Positions 21,562-30,432 of a stretch of 64,000 nt of DNA are shown in pieces. Position 1 is the stretch's first letter; every line of letters starts with the position of its first letter. Source of the stretch: Demequina sediminis (lineage in GTDB: Bacteria > Actinomycetota > Actinomycetes > Actinomycetales > Demequinaceae); the NCBI RefSeq assembly GCF_030296675.1, contig NZ_AP027736.1:186001-250000 (forward strand). Direction: 5' to 3'. The position numbers and the translations under genes are program-made. Below the pieces are notes generated by a model, which was given only the letters and a program-made list of their open reading frames with translations, had not been told where the DNA came from and made no database searches.

Positions 21562-22176
21562 CTACAGGGCGGATTCGGCGAGGAGCTCCTCCATCTCCGC
21601 GATCTCGGACTGCTGGGCGGCGATGATGTCGCGAGCGAGTTCGATCGCGCCGGTGTTCTCGCCCTCGGCCACCTGAATGGTCGACATCTCGACCGCGCCG
21701 CGATGGTGGTCGATCATGAGCTCGAGGAAGAGCCGATCAAAGGCCTCGCCGTCAAGTGCGTCGAGCGCCGCCATGGCCTCGCCCTGATCCATGCCGTTCA
21801 TGTCCATGCCTGCGTGATCCATCGCGCCGTGCTCGGCGGCGTCCGGCAGGTCCTCGCCCCATGCCGCAAGCCACGACTCCATGGTCGCGATCTCGGGTCC
21901 CTGGGCGGCGCTGATCCGTTGACCGAGCGTGCGAACCTGCTCGGTCGCCGCACGTGTGACCACCAGGTCGGCCATTTCGACCGCGCCTTCGTGGTGCACG
22001 ATCATCATCTGAGCGAACTCGGTGTCGGCGGCGTTATGGGTGGTGGCCGCTGGCGCCGATGCCGTGATCGTCACGCGAGGTGTGCCAGGCTCGGCGGAGG
22101 AGGCGCAGCCCGCGAGCGTGAGCGCCAGCGCGGTGGCACCGGAGACCAGGACGGTGATGCGAGCCGTGCGTGCCAT
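21562..22176 (-). CDS. DUF305 family lipoprotein
   Basis: 204 residues. Signal peptide with lipobox LTLAGC, so membrane-anchored outside the cell. Two copies of the DUF305 His motif: MMIVHHEGAVEMADLV and LMIDHHRGAVEMSTIQV, separated by a Met/His-rich stretch (EHGAMDHAGMDMNGMDQG). The family is repeatedly found with copper-resistance genes and the His/Met pattern suits Cu binding, though no activity is established. Its upstream region carries the CTTCA repeat shared with the nearby multicopper oxidase and thiol-redox genes. Confidence 0.92.
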   Translation of the reverse strand: MARTARITVLVSGATALALTLAGCASSAEPGTPRVTITASAPAATTHNAADTEFAQMMIVHHEGAVEMADLVVTRAATEQVRTLGQRISAAQGPEIATMESWLAAWGEDLPDAAEHGAMDHAGMDMNGMDQGEAMAALDALDGEAFDRLFLELMIDHHRGAVEMSTIQVAEGENTGAIELARDIIAAQQSEIAEMEELLAESAL

Positions 22177-22298
22177 GGATCTCTCCTTGTCGTGCGGTGC
22201 CTCGGGCGCCGCCGGGTCGGGGTTGTCGCGCCCGAGGGCGGACTCGTGCAGGGGTCTTCATCCTCACATCGGACAGTCAACCTGCCGTCGCCAGACCA

Positions 22299-22314
22299 TG
22301 AAGGTTTGATGAAG
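22299..22314 (-). promoter_or_regulatory. Candidate response-regulator site (CTTCA-N6-CTTCA) upstream of the DUF305 gene
   Basis: On the minus strand CTTCATCAAACCTTCA: two CTTCA half-sites 11 bp apart. A possible -10 (GAGGAT) begins 38 bases after the second half-site. The same arrangement occurs at four other promoters between 24.9 and 31.9 kb. Confidence 0.6.
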
Positions 22315-22350
22315 ATCGCCGGCGCGTGACGGGTCGCGGGATCCGTGGGC

Positions 22351-22356
22351 TAACCT
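22351..22356 (+). promoter_or_regulatory. -10 hexamer of the Met/Cys leader peptide transcript
   Basis: TAACCT is followed by 7 bases and the leader-peptide ATG, giving a leaderless mRNA. Confidence 0.55.
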
Positions 22357-22363
22357 CATCCCC

Positions 22364-22450
22364 ATGCACGCCACCCCCATGATGCTCATGCCCGCGCCCC
22401 ATGGCCGCCGCATGTCGTCGTGTTGTGGGGCGCCCTCGCACCGCTGTTGA
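22364..22450 (+). CDS. Met/Cys-rich leader peptide ahead of the amino acid ABC importer
   Basis: A 28-residue frame starting MHATPMMLMPAPHGRRM and ending SSCCGAPSHRC: five Met and three Cys, with the last sense codon TGT. It begins on a leaderless promoter and a stem-loop starts at the base after its stop. The importer genes start 190 bases downstream. Leaderless poly-cysteine small frames acting as cysteine-responsive attenuators are known from mycobacteria, and this one fits in position and composition. It supports a sulfur amino acid, probably cystine, as transport substrate. Confidence 0.6.
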   Translation: MHATPMMLMPAPHGRRMSSCCGAPSHRC

Positions 22451-22482
22451 TCGAGCCCTCCGCGCTCTAGCGGACCCCTCGA
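22451..22482 (+). promoter_or_regulatory. Stem-loop directly after the leader-peptide stop
   Basis: Nested stems TCGAG/CTCGA and TCCGC/GCGGA around a 6-base loop. Position suits a ribosome-sensitive RNA switch. From here to the first transporter gene no other gene is seen; the stretch is C-rich with low secondary coding signal. Confidence 0.45.
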
Positions 22483-22640
22483 CAGCCAGGCGGTATCGCC
22501 CGCCACCTCGCCGCGGCATCGTGCCCACGCACATGCTGGCGTCCCCCGGTACTCCCCACCCGCCACCCGGCATCCGCCGCGCGCCGCGCGGCCCTCGCAC
22601 GGTCGCCTCCCCCGGCCGTACCCTCACGAAAGGCTCACCC

Positions 22641-23486
22641 ATGAAGCGCCGATTTGTCCTTACCGCCACCGTCCTCGGATCGTCCGCCCTGCTCGCCGCG
22701 TGCTCTACCGGTGCCGGCGACCCGGTCGCGACCGCATCGCCCACCGCGACCGCGTCCGCCTCGACCGACGACTCGCTCGCGAACGTCCTCGAGGCCGGCG
22801 AGCTCGTGGTCGGCACCGAGGGCACGTACCGCCCGTTCAGCTACCACGAGGACGGCTCGGGCGACCTCACCGGCTATGACGTCGAGGTGATTCGCGCGGT
22901 CGCCGAGGAGCTGGGCGTCGAGGTTCGTTTCGAGGAGACCCAGTGGGACGCGATCTTCGCCGGTCTCGAGGCGGGTCGCTTCGACGTGATCGCCAACCAG
23001 GTCTCCATCACCCCGGACCGCGAGGAGAGCTACACGTTCTCCTCCCCGTACACGTACTCGCCGGGCGTGATCGTGGTCGCCGAGTCCACTACCGACATCG
23101 CCTCCTTCGCGGACCTCGAGGGCCGGACCACGGCCCAGTCGCTCACGTCGAACTGGTACGTGCTCGCCGAGCAGTCCGGCGCAGTCATCGAGGCGGTCGA
23201 GGGCTGGGCCCAGGCCGCCACGCTGGTGGAACAGGGCCGCGTCGACGCCACCATCAACGATCGCCTCACGTTCCTCGACTACCAGGTGCAGACCGGCGCG
23301 ACCGGCCTGGTGGTCGCGGCGCAGACCGACGACGTGTCGCGGAGCGCCTTCGCGTTCGCGCAGGGTAGCGACGCGCTCGCCGCGGCGGTGGACGATGCCC
23401 TGGCCACCCTGGCTGCCGACGGCACCCTCGCGGACATCTCGACCGAGTTCTTCGGCGAGGACGTGTCGGTGGCACCCGCCTCGTGA
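22641..23486 (+). CDS. Amino acid (probably cystine) ABC transporter substrate-binding lipoprotein
   Basis: 281 residues. Lipoprotein signal with lipobox LLAAC followed by a Thr/Ala/Ser linker. The binding-protein family 3 fold is shown by LVVGTEGTYRPFSYHEDGSG, TGYDVEVIRAVAEELGVEV, QWDAIFAGLEAGRFDVIANQ and VSITPDREESYTFSSPYTYS; the last two resemble cystine-binding TcyJ/FliY proteins. It delivers substrate to the permease and ATPase encoded next. The substrate is inferred from sequence type and the Cys-rich leader. Confidence 0.9.
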   Translation: MKRRFVLTATVLGSSALLAACSTGAGDPVATASPTATASASTDDSLANVLEAGELVVGTEGTYRPFSYHEDGSGDLTGYDVEVIRAVAEELGVEVRFEETQWDAIFAGLEAGRFDVIANQVSITPDREESYTFSSPYTYSPGVIVVAESTTDIASFADLEGRTTAQSLTSNWYVLAEQSGAVIEAVEGWAQAATLVEQGRVDATINDRLTFLDYQVQTGATGLVVAAQTDDVSRSAFAFAQGSDALAAAVDDALATLAADGTLADISTEFFGEDVSVAPAS

Positions 23487-24151
23487 CCGGCATCGACTGG
23501 GATCTGGTCCTCGGATCGCTCGGCCCTCTCCTGAGCGGGGCGATCCGAGGCACCATCCCGCTCGCGCTGGTGTCGTTCGCCGCGGGCATGGTGCTCGCGG
23601 TGGCGGTCGCGCTCATGCGGCTGTATGGCAACCGCGCCGTGGCCGCGGTCGCGGGGCTCTATGTGTCCGTGATCCGTGGCACGCCGCTGCTGGTCCAGCT
23701 GTTCGTGGTGTTCTATGGGTTGCCGTCGCTCGGACTCACAATCGACCCGTGGCCCAGCGCGATCATCGCGTTCTCGCTCAACGTGGGCGGCTACGCGGCC
23801 GAGGTGGTGCGAGCCGCCATCCTCTCCGTCCCCAAGGGCCAGTGGGAGGCGGCCTACATGATCGGCATGTCGAGGCCCACGTCGCTGCGGCGGGTCATCC
23901 TTCCCCAGGCGTCGCGGGTGGCGGTGCCGCCGCTGTCGAACACCTTCATCTCCCTGGTGAAGGACACCTCGCTGGCGTCGCTCATCCTCGTCACGGAGCT
24001 GTTCCGTGAGGCGCAACAGATCGCGGCCTTCAGCCAGGAGTTCATGGTGCTCTACGTCGAGGCGGCGCTCGTGTACTGGGTGATCTGCCTGGCCCTGGCC
24101 GGAGGCCAGGGCTCACTCGAGAAGCGATTGGATCGATATGTCGCCCACTGA
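23483..24151 (+). CDS. Amino acid ABC transporter permease
   Basis: 222-residue HisM/GlnP-type permease. GTG start overlapping the stop of the binding protein by 4 bases. Several membrane spans; the EAA loop that contacts the ATPase is EAAYMIGMSRPTSLRRVILP. GGYAAEVVRAAILSVPKGQW precedes it, as usual in this family. Confidence 0.94.
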   Translation: MTGIDWDLVLGSLGPLLSGAIRGTIPLALVSFAAGMVLAVAVALMRLYGNRAVAAVAGLYVSVIRGTPLLVQLFVVFYGLPSLGLTIDPWPSAIIAFSLNVGGYAAEVVRAAILSVPKGQWEAAYMIGMSRPTSLRRVILPQASRVAVPPLSNTFISLVKDTSLASLILVTELFREAQQIAAFSQEFMVLYVEAALVYWVICLALAGGQGSLEKRLDRYVAH

Positions 24152-24944
24152 TACCCCGCCGGGTGCCACCCCGGACCCCACCGGCGCGCGGGCATCGTCC
24201 CTACTCACCGCGGCAGGCGTGTCCAAGAGCTTCGGGGACGTCGAGGTGCTGCGCTCGGTCGACGTGAGCGTCGCCCGCGGCGAGGTGCTCGCCGTGATCG
24301 GGGCCTCCGGGTCCGGTAAGACCACGCTGTTGCGGTGCCTCAATGGTCTCGAGGTGCCCGACTCGGGCCGCGTGAGCATCGGGCACACTTCGGTCGACTT
24401 CGCGACCCGACCACCCGCGCGGGAGCTGCGCGCGTTGCGCGACCGTTCGGCCATGGTGTTCCAGCACTACCACCTGTTCCCGCACCGCACCGTGCTCGAG
24501 AACATCGTCGAGGGACCCGTGGTGGTGCAGCGGCGCCCGCGCGCCGAGGTCAACGCGGAGGCGCTGGCGCTGCTCGACAGGGTGGGACTCGCGGATCGCG
24601 CGGGGGCATACCCGCATGAGCTCTCCGGCGGGCAGCAGCAGCGCGTCGGGATTCTCCGCGCGCTCGCGCTACGGCCCGACGTGCTGCTGTTCGACGAACC
24701 CACCTCCGCTCTCGACCCCGAGCTCGTGGGAGACGTCCTCGGGTTGATGCGGGACCTGGCCGCGGAGGGCTGGACCATGGTGGTGGTCACGCACGAACTG
24801 CAGTTCGCGCGCGAGGTCGCACACCGGGTGGCTTTTGTCGACGGGGGTCGGGTGCTCGAGGAGGGCCCTCCCGACCAGGTGCTACGCCACCCCCAACACG
24901 ACCGCACGCGCCAGTTCGTCCGCAGGCTCCTGCACCCGCTGTAG
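24138..24944 (+). CDS. Amino acid ABC transporter ATP-binding protein
   Basis: 268 residues. Walker A VIGASGSGKTTLLRCLNGLE, Q-loop MVFQHYHLFPHRTVLENIV, signature ELSGGQQQRVGILRALALRP, Walker B VLLFDEPTSALDPELVGD and the H-loop VVVTHELQFAREVAHRV. This is the polar amino acid (GlnQ/TcyC) group. It overlaps the permease end by 14 bases, so the three genes are one operon. Confidence 0.95.
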   Translation: MSPTDTPPGATPDPTGARASSLLTAAGVSKSFGDVEVLRSVDVSVARGEVLAVIGASGSGKTTLLRCLNGLEVPDSGRVSIGHTSVDFATRPPARELRALRDRSAMVFQHYHLFPHRTVLENIVEGPVVVQRRPRAEVNAEALALLDRVGLADRAGAYPHELSGGQQQRVGILRALALRPDVLLFDEPTSALDPELVGDVLGLMRDLAAEGWTMVVVTHELQFAREVAHRVAFVDGGRVLEEGPPDQVLRHPQHDRTRQFVRRLLHPL

Positions 24945-24953
24945 CGACGCAAT

Positions 24954-24969
24954 CTTCACGGACTCTTCA
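24954..24969 (+). promoter_or_regulatory. Candidate response-regulator site (CTTCA-N6-CTTCA) upstream of the SHOCT-multicopper oxidase operon
   Basis: CTTCACGGACTCTTCA: half-sites 11 bp apart. A -10-like CACACT begins exactly 39 bases after the second half-site (25004-25009), the same distance and hexamer as before the glutaredoxin gene at 28788. Confidence 0.65.
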
Positions 24970-25055
24970 TCGCTTCTCGACGCGTGCACCATGCCCCCGG
25001 GGGCACACTGGAGGGAGACGTTCGCCGCACGCGCGGACGAGACGCGGAGGTCATC

Positions 25056-25351
25056 ATGTGGGGCAATGGATACGGCGGAATGATGGGCGGCGGCGCCGGC
25101 ATGGTGTTGCTGTGGGTCCTGGTCATCGCGGGGGTCGCGGCACTGATCTTCGCGGTGGTGCAGCTCGCCGGGCAGCCCCGGGATCGGAATGGCCGCGATG
25201 GCGTTCGCGCTCAGGTGCGCGAGGTTGCCGAGCCGCCGCGCCGATCGGCGCAGCCCGGACCCAGCCCGCGGCTTATCCTCGAGCAGCGCTTCGCGCGTGG
25301 CGAGATCGATGCCGAGGAGTTCACCGAGCGACTGAGGGTCCTGGAGGGCCC

Positions 25352-25355
<4 letters not shown>
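25056..25355 (+). CDS. SHOCT-domain small membrane protein
   Basis: 99 residues. A Gly/Met-rich N-terminus (MWGNGYGGMMGGGAGM) leads into one membrane helix (VLLWVLVIAGVAALIFAVV). A cytoplasmic linker follows, then a SHOCT motif at the end (LILEQRFARGEIDAEEFTER). Shine-Dalgarno GGAGG. The stop overlaps the GTG of the multicopper oxidase. Small Gly/Met SHOCT proteins of this kind are common beside copper genes; the exact role is unknown. Confidence 0.88.
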
Positions 25356-26811
<1,456 letters not shown>

Positions 26812-26825
26812 CACGCGACGCCGGC

Positions 26826-27455
26826 TCAGGCGAGCTTGGCGTTCACGATCTCGAGGAGCTCGGCCGGGTCGACCCACATCGAGGGGTAGTTGCCGTACCA
26901 CCGCTGGACACCGTCGGCATCGATGAGGACGAACCCGTGCCCGGGCAGACCGGCGTGCATGCCGGTGCCGAGCGTGCCGTATGCGTCCGACACCACGCCG
27001 TCGTCGAGGGCGAACGGTGCCTGCACGTCGAGACGGTCGCGGTCGGCGTTGATCTGCTCCGCGGTGTTCATCACGATCGGAAGCACCGCGATGCCCGCTG
27101 CCGCGAAGTCGGGGTTCTGCTCGATCGCCGCCATCTGCATGAGGCACGAATCGCAGCCCGCTCCCTCGTTGAAGTAGAGCAGCACCGGGCTACCCGCGTA
27201 GTCGGCGAGCGACACCTCGCCGCCGTCGCTCAGCGGCAGCGTGAACGGCGTCGCCTGATCGGCGCCGGTCCCGGTCTCGGGACGCGCGGACAGCAGGGCC
27301 GCCGTCACGAGCCCGGCGATCAGGACGAGCGCGCCGAGCCACGCCAGCCGCACCCGCAGCGTGCGCCGCCGCTGCTCACGCTCACGCGCGGAGCCGGTCT
27401 GCGTGAGCAGCCTGTCGCGCTCCTTGTTGAGTCGCGTCGTGGATCCTGACGTCAT
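26826..27455 (-). CDS. Membrane-anchored redoxin (thioredoxin-fold) protein
   Basis: 209 residues. A charged N-terminus (about 35 residues) is followed by one membrane helix (LAWLGALVLIAGLVTAALL), so the catalytic domain is extracellular. The redoxin domain begins FTLPLSDGGEVSLADYAGSP with the active site CDSC near residue 117. LGTGMHAGLPGHGFVLIDAD is the cis-proline region. It should receive electrons from the CcdA-type protein encoded just upstream (3 bases apart) and act on thiols or Cu-damaged proteins outside the membrane. Confidence 0.88.
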   Translation of the reverse strand: MTSGSTTRLNKERDRLLTQTGSAREREQRRRTLRVRLAWLGALVLIAGLVTAALLSARPETGTGADQATPFTLPLSDGGEVSLADYAGSPVLLYFNEGAGCDSCLMQMAAIEQNPDFAAAGIAVLPIVMNTAEQINADRDRLDVQAPFALDDGVVSDAYGTLGTGMHAGLPGHGFVLIDADGVQRWYGNYPSMWVDPAELLEIVNAKLA

Positions 27456-27458
27456 GGG

Positions 27459-28451
27459 TCACTCCTTGTCGGTGGCGGGCGGCGCGGTGTGCACGGCGTT
27501 ATCGCGTTGGTCAGTTGGGGACGATGCTGGGGCTGGGATGGGCGCCGCCGGCGCGAAGTCGGCCTTCCGCTCGGCGGTCCTGCGCCAGGGCGTGCGACGG
27601 TCCGCGATCGTGCCCCACACGAACACCGCAGCGACCGCGATGAGCGCGGCAGCCTGGACGGGCTCGGGGATGGGGCTCAGGGCGTCCTGCACGGTCCCGA
27701 AGACCCGCGTCAGCGCGTCGGAGGCCCATGCCTGTGCGGCGGTGCCGCCGGTCATGCCGGGCGAACCCGCGAGCGAGATGATGAAGGCGCCCATGACGAC
27801 GAAGGCGACCGCGACCACCACGTTGACGGTGTTGGTCACGAGCGTGCGCCCGGCGACGGTCAGGCGGACCGGGCGGGCACGGAGGAACCGCTTCTCCCCG
27901 AGGCGCGCCTTGTCCCACACCAACGCCATGATGAACAGTGGGAACACCATCCCGAACACATAGGCGAGGCCAAGCACCAGGCCCCCTGCGGCAGATCCGG
28001 ACAGCACCGACAGCGTCATCACTCCGGCGAGCACCGGCGCGCAGCAGCTCGACGCGATTCCCGAGAAGACGCCGAGGGCGAAGAAGCTGGCGCTGTCGCC
28101 GCGGCTGGTGTCCGGCGCGCGCAGGAACGACGGCAACGACCACATGCGTCCCGAGATCGCGAGTCCCGCGAGCGCGATCATGAGCAGTCCGCCCGCCCAG
28201 TACAGCGGCGCATGATACTTGGCGATCGCGCCGGAGAGCAGGCTCATGCCCAGCGTGATGGGCACCAGCACCACGGCGAGACCTGCGGCGAAGATGAAGG
28301 TGAGGGGCAGGAGCCGCCAGCGGCGGTTCTTGACGGCCCCCGCGAGGTAGCTCGGGGCCAGGAAGACGATGCAGCACGGCGCGAAGAGCGCCACACCGCC
28401 CGCGAAGAACGCCGCGACGATGCTTCCGGTCGCGAGAAGCTCGGAGCCCAT
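27459..28451 (-). CDS. CcdA/DsbD-like transmembrane thiol-electron transporter
   Basis: 330 residues with about eight membrane helices. Two Cys-Cys pairs sit at equivalent places: LFAPCCIVFLAPSYLAG near residue 24 and SGIASSCCAPVLAGVM near residue 145, where CcdA has its electron-carrying cysteines. It should pass reducing power from cytoplasmic thioredoxin or glutaredoxin to the extracellular redoxin. ATG 28451 overlaps the end of the glutaredoxin-like gene region by spacing of one base. The frame is open upstream but is covered by that gene. Confidence 0.85.
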   Translation of the reverse strand: MGSELLATGSIVAAFFAGGVALFAPCCIVFLAPSYLAGAVKNRRWRLLPLTFIFAAGLAVVLVPITLGMSLLSGAIAKYHAPLYWAGGLLMIALAGLAISGRMWSLPSFLRAPDTSRGDSASFFALGVFSGIASSCCAPVLAGVMTLSVLSGSAAGGLVLGLAYVFGMVFPLFIMALVWDKARLGEKRFLRARPVRLTVAGRTLVTNTVNVVVAVAFVVMGAFIISLAGSPGMTGGTAAQAWASDALTRVFGTVQDALSPIPEPVQAAALIAVAAVFVWGTIADRRTPWRRTAERKADFAPAAPIPAPASSPTDQRDNAVHTAPPATDKE

Positions 28452-28452
28452 G

Positions 28453-28755
28453 TCAGCGCGCCTCGGCGACGGCGACCGCGGCGTCCGTGTGCCGCTCGAG
28501 CAGCCTCGCCAACTTCTTGCGCGGCAGGCGGCCCGAGCTGAAGAACTCGCCGTCCACGACGACAAGGGGATTCATGGCCGGGCGGTGCCGGGCCACCAGC
28601 GCGGCGCCGGCGGGGGACTCGAGTTCGACGGTGGTGATCTCGAGCGGGTAGCGCGAGGCGAAATCGTCGAGCGCCGCGGCGGCGTCCTCGCAGAAGTGGC
28701 ACGCGGGGCTGTGAACGATCGTGATCTGCGTGCGATGCGACGGGGCGGAAGGCAA
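28453..28755 (-). CDS. Glutaredoxin-like protein with TTG start
   Basis: 100 residues. TITIVHSPACHFCEDAA-type start with the redox motif CHFC near residue 19, and NPLVVVDGEFFSSGRLPRKK at the position of the cis-Pro/GSH-binding region. No ATG is available; TTG 28755 has Shine-Dalgarno GAGGAG 7 bases upstream and gives the normal N-terminus. It is the first gene after a candidate regulator-controlled promoter and may supply electrons to the CcdA-like protein. Confidence 0.82.
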   Translation of the reverse strand: MPSAPSHRTQITIVHSPACHFCEDAAAALDDFASRYPLEITTVELESPAGAALVARHRPAMNPLVVVDGEFFSSGRLPRKKLARLLERHTDAAVAVAEAR

Positions 28756-28766
28756 GGCGGTTCTCC

Positions 28767-29603
28767 TCACGGTGTTGGGACGCCGCCAGTGTGCGCGCGG
28801 GCCACCGCAGGATCGACTGGCGTTTCGTGAACATTCGATGAAGAGTCGCGGGCGTGAGCGTGCTCGCGCGGTCGCGTCCTTCGCAACGCGTGGGTGGCCA
28901 GCGCGATGCCCGCCGCGACGCTCACGACCGACCACAGTTGCGGTTGGGTGAGGCCCCACCACGCGGGCGGGTTGGTCCGGAGCAGCTCTACGCCGAACCG
29001 GGCGACCCCGCTGAGGACCAGGTACGCGGCGAAGACCGTGAATGGTGGGATCGCGCGGCGGCTCAGGGCCCAGAGGAGGGCGGCGATGATGAGGGCGGCG
29101 CCCGCCTCGTAGAGCGGCGTCGGATGCACGGCGACATCGCTGGGCAGCATCCCGGCCGTCACCTTCATGCCCCATGGCAGTGTGGTCGGCTTGCCGTACG
29201 TGCCGTCTCCCGAGAACCAGCATCCCGCTCGGCCGATCGCGTAAGCCAGGCTGAGCGGCACGGCCGTCGCGTCGACGACCACGCCGAACGGCAGGTGACG
29301 CCGTCGAATCATGATGAGGGCGGCGGCGGTGCCGCCCAGCAAGCCGCCGTACCAGGTGAACCCCGAGCCGCCCAGGTCATGCGGCGTGACATCGGGCAGC
29401 CGCTCGAGGATGAAGTAGATCTTGGCGCCCACGAATCCCCACACCGTCGCCCACGTCACCAGGCCATACGCATCGTCCCTCGCGAGGCCGTGGCGCCGGA
29501 ACGCACGCGCGAGGACGTACGCCGCCACGATTGCCGCGGCGGCCTTGCTGACTCCGTACGTCTGGACGTCGAGACCAAGGATGGAAAAGAGGATGGGTCG
29601 CAT
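28767..29603 (-). CDS. Lgt-like (prolipoprotein diacylglyceryl transferase family) membrane protein
   Basis: 278 residues with about seven membrane helices and the Lgt fold (GFVGAKIYFILERLPDV, AYAIGRAGCWFSGDGTYG, GVARFGVELLRTNPPAWWG). The key positions differ from true Lgt: the HGGL motif with the essential His is WYGGLLGG, and the N-G-E of the signature is SGDG. It sits in a copper/thiol cluster rather than with housekeeping genes, so it is probably not the cell's lipoprotein acyltransferase. Start ATG 29603 lies 6 bases after CACGAT, suggesting a leaderless mRNA. Confidence 0.85.
   Translation of the reverse strand: MRPILFSILGLDVQTYGVSKAAAAIVAAYVLARAFRRHGLARDDAYGLVTWATVWGFVGAKIYFILERLPDVTPHDLGGSGFTWYGGLLGGTAAALIMIRRRHLPFGVVVDATAVPLSLAYAIGRAGCWFSGDGTYGKPTTLPWGMKVTAGMLPSDVAVHPTPLYEAGAALIIAALLWALSRRAIPPFTVFAAYLVLSGVARFGVELLRTNPPAWWGLTQPQLWSVVSVAAGIALATHALRRTRPREHAHARDSSSNVHETPVDPAVARAHTGGVPTP
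28788..28843 (-). promoter_or_regulatory. Candidate regulated promoter for glutaredoxin-ccdA-redoxin (CTTCA-N6-GTTCA plus CACACT -10)
   Basis: On the minus strand CTTCATCGAATGTTCA (28843-28828) has half-sites 11 bp apart, and CACACT (28793-28788) begins 39 bases after the second. It lies inside the 3' end of the Lgt-like frame, so the three downstream genes can be expressed from their own promoter. Confidence 0.65.
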
Positions 29604-29649
29604 GCGGCCATCGTGGTGGCGCCGCCCCGTGCGGATGCCGGGCGTTTGG

Positions 29650-29665
29650 TCAACGTTCGATGAAG
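29650..29665 (-). promoter_or_regulatory. Candidate response-regulator site between the Lgt-like gene and the two-component system
   Basis: Minus strand CTTCATCGAACGTTGA: CTTCA-N6-GTTGA, 11 bp apart, with CACGAT (29615-29610) 39 bases after the second half-site and 6 bases before the Lgt-like ATG. It also lies upstream of the divergent response regulator and could mediate autoregulation. Confidence 0.6.
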
Positions 29666-29705
29666 GTTGGCGCCGCCGGGGTCGCGGGACGCGTGGCGGT
29701 TCCGC

Positions 29706-29711
29706 GACAAT
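29706..29711 (+). promoter_or_regulatory. -10 hexamer of leaderless response regulator gene
   Basis: GACAAT followed by 7 bases and the ATG; no Shine-Dalgarno. Confidence 0.5.
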
Positions 29712-29718
29712 GGTGCGC

Positions 29719-30432
29719 ATGACGGCATCAGCACCCACGCACCTGCGGGCCCTCGTCGTCGACGACGAGCCGGTGCTGGCCGACCTCGTCGCCGGCTACC
29801 TCTCCCGCGACGGCTTCGAGGTCGAGCGCGCGGGCGACGGCGAGACCGCGCTCGCGAGCGCCCGTGCCTTCGATCCGGACGTGGTGGTCCTAGACCTGGG
29901 CCTTCCCGGAATCGATGGCCTGGAGGTGTGCCGCCAGCTGCGAACCTTCTCGGACAGCTACGTGGTGATGCTGACGGCTCGGGCCGACGAGCTCGACACG
30001 CTCGTGGGGCTGTCGGTCGGTGCGGACGACTACATGACCAAGCCCTTCAGCCCTCGTGAGCTCGTCGCGCGGGTGCGGGCCATGCTGCGGCGCCCCCGCG
30101 CGGCGGCGGGCCCGGCCACCGACGAGCGCGTGGTGACCGTCGGTGATCTGGAGATCGATCTCGGGGCTCGCGAGGCGCGCGTCGGCGGCGACCTGGTCCG
30201 GCTCACGCGCACCGAGTTCGATGTCCTTGCCGCCCTCGCCGTCCGCCCGGCGCATGTCATGACCCGTGCCCTGCTGTTGGAGGCGGTGTGGGGAGGTGGA
30301 TGGGTCGGCGACGAGCACCTGGTGGACGTCCACGTGCTCCACGTGCGGCAGAAGCTGGGTGACAGCGCGGAGCAGCAGCGGTATGTCCGCACCGTGCGCG
30401 GCGTGGGATACCGGATCGGCACCGGCGAGTGA
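29719..30432 (+). CDS. OmpR/PhoB-family response regulator
   Basis: 237 residues. The receiver domain has the acidic pair VVDDEP, phospho-acceptor Asp in DVVVLDLGLPGIDGLEV, Thr in VVMLTAR and Lys in DDYMTKPFSPRELV. The winged-helix output domain ends VRTVRGVGYRIGTGE. It pairs with the histidine kinase encoded next, with which it overlaps. The direct repeats found at five surrounding promoters have the 11-bp half-site spacing usual for OmpR-family dimers, so it is the likely regulator of the copper/redox genes here. Confidence 0.95.
   Translation: MTASAPTHLRALVVDDEPVLADLVAGYLSRDGFEVERAGDGETALASARAFDPDVVVLDLGLPGIDGLEVCRQLRTFSDSYVVMLTARADELDTLVGLSVGADDYMTKPFSPRELVARVRAMLRRPRAAAGPATDERVVTVGDLEIDLGAREARVGGDLVRLTRTEFDVLAALAVRPAHVMTRALLLEAVWGGGWVGDEHLVDVHVLHVRQKLGDSAEQQRYVRTVRGVGYRIGTGE

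Noticed and set aside
24138..24944. Methionine (MetN) rather than polar amino acid ATPase
   Set aside because: It lacks the C-terminal NIL/ACT regulatory domain of MetN and is operonic with a family-3 binding protein.
28767..29603. Housekeeping lgt
   Set aside because: Catalytic positions differ from true Lgt and the context is a redox cluster.
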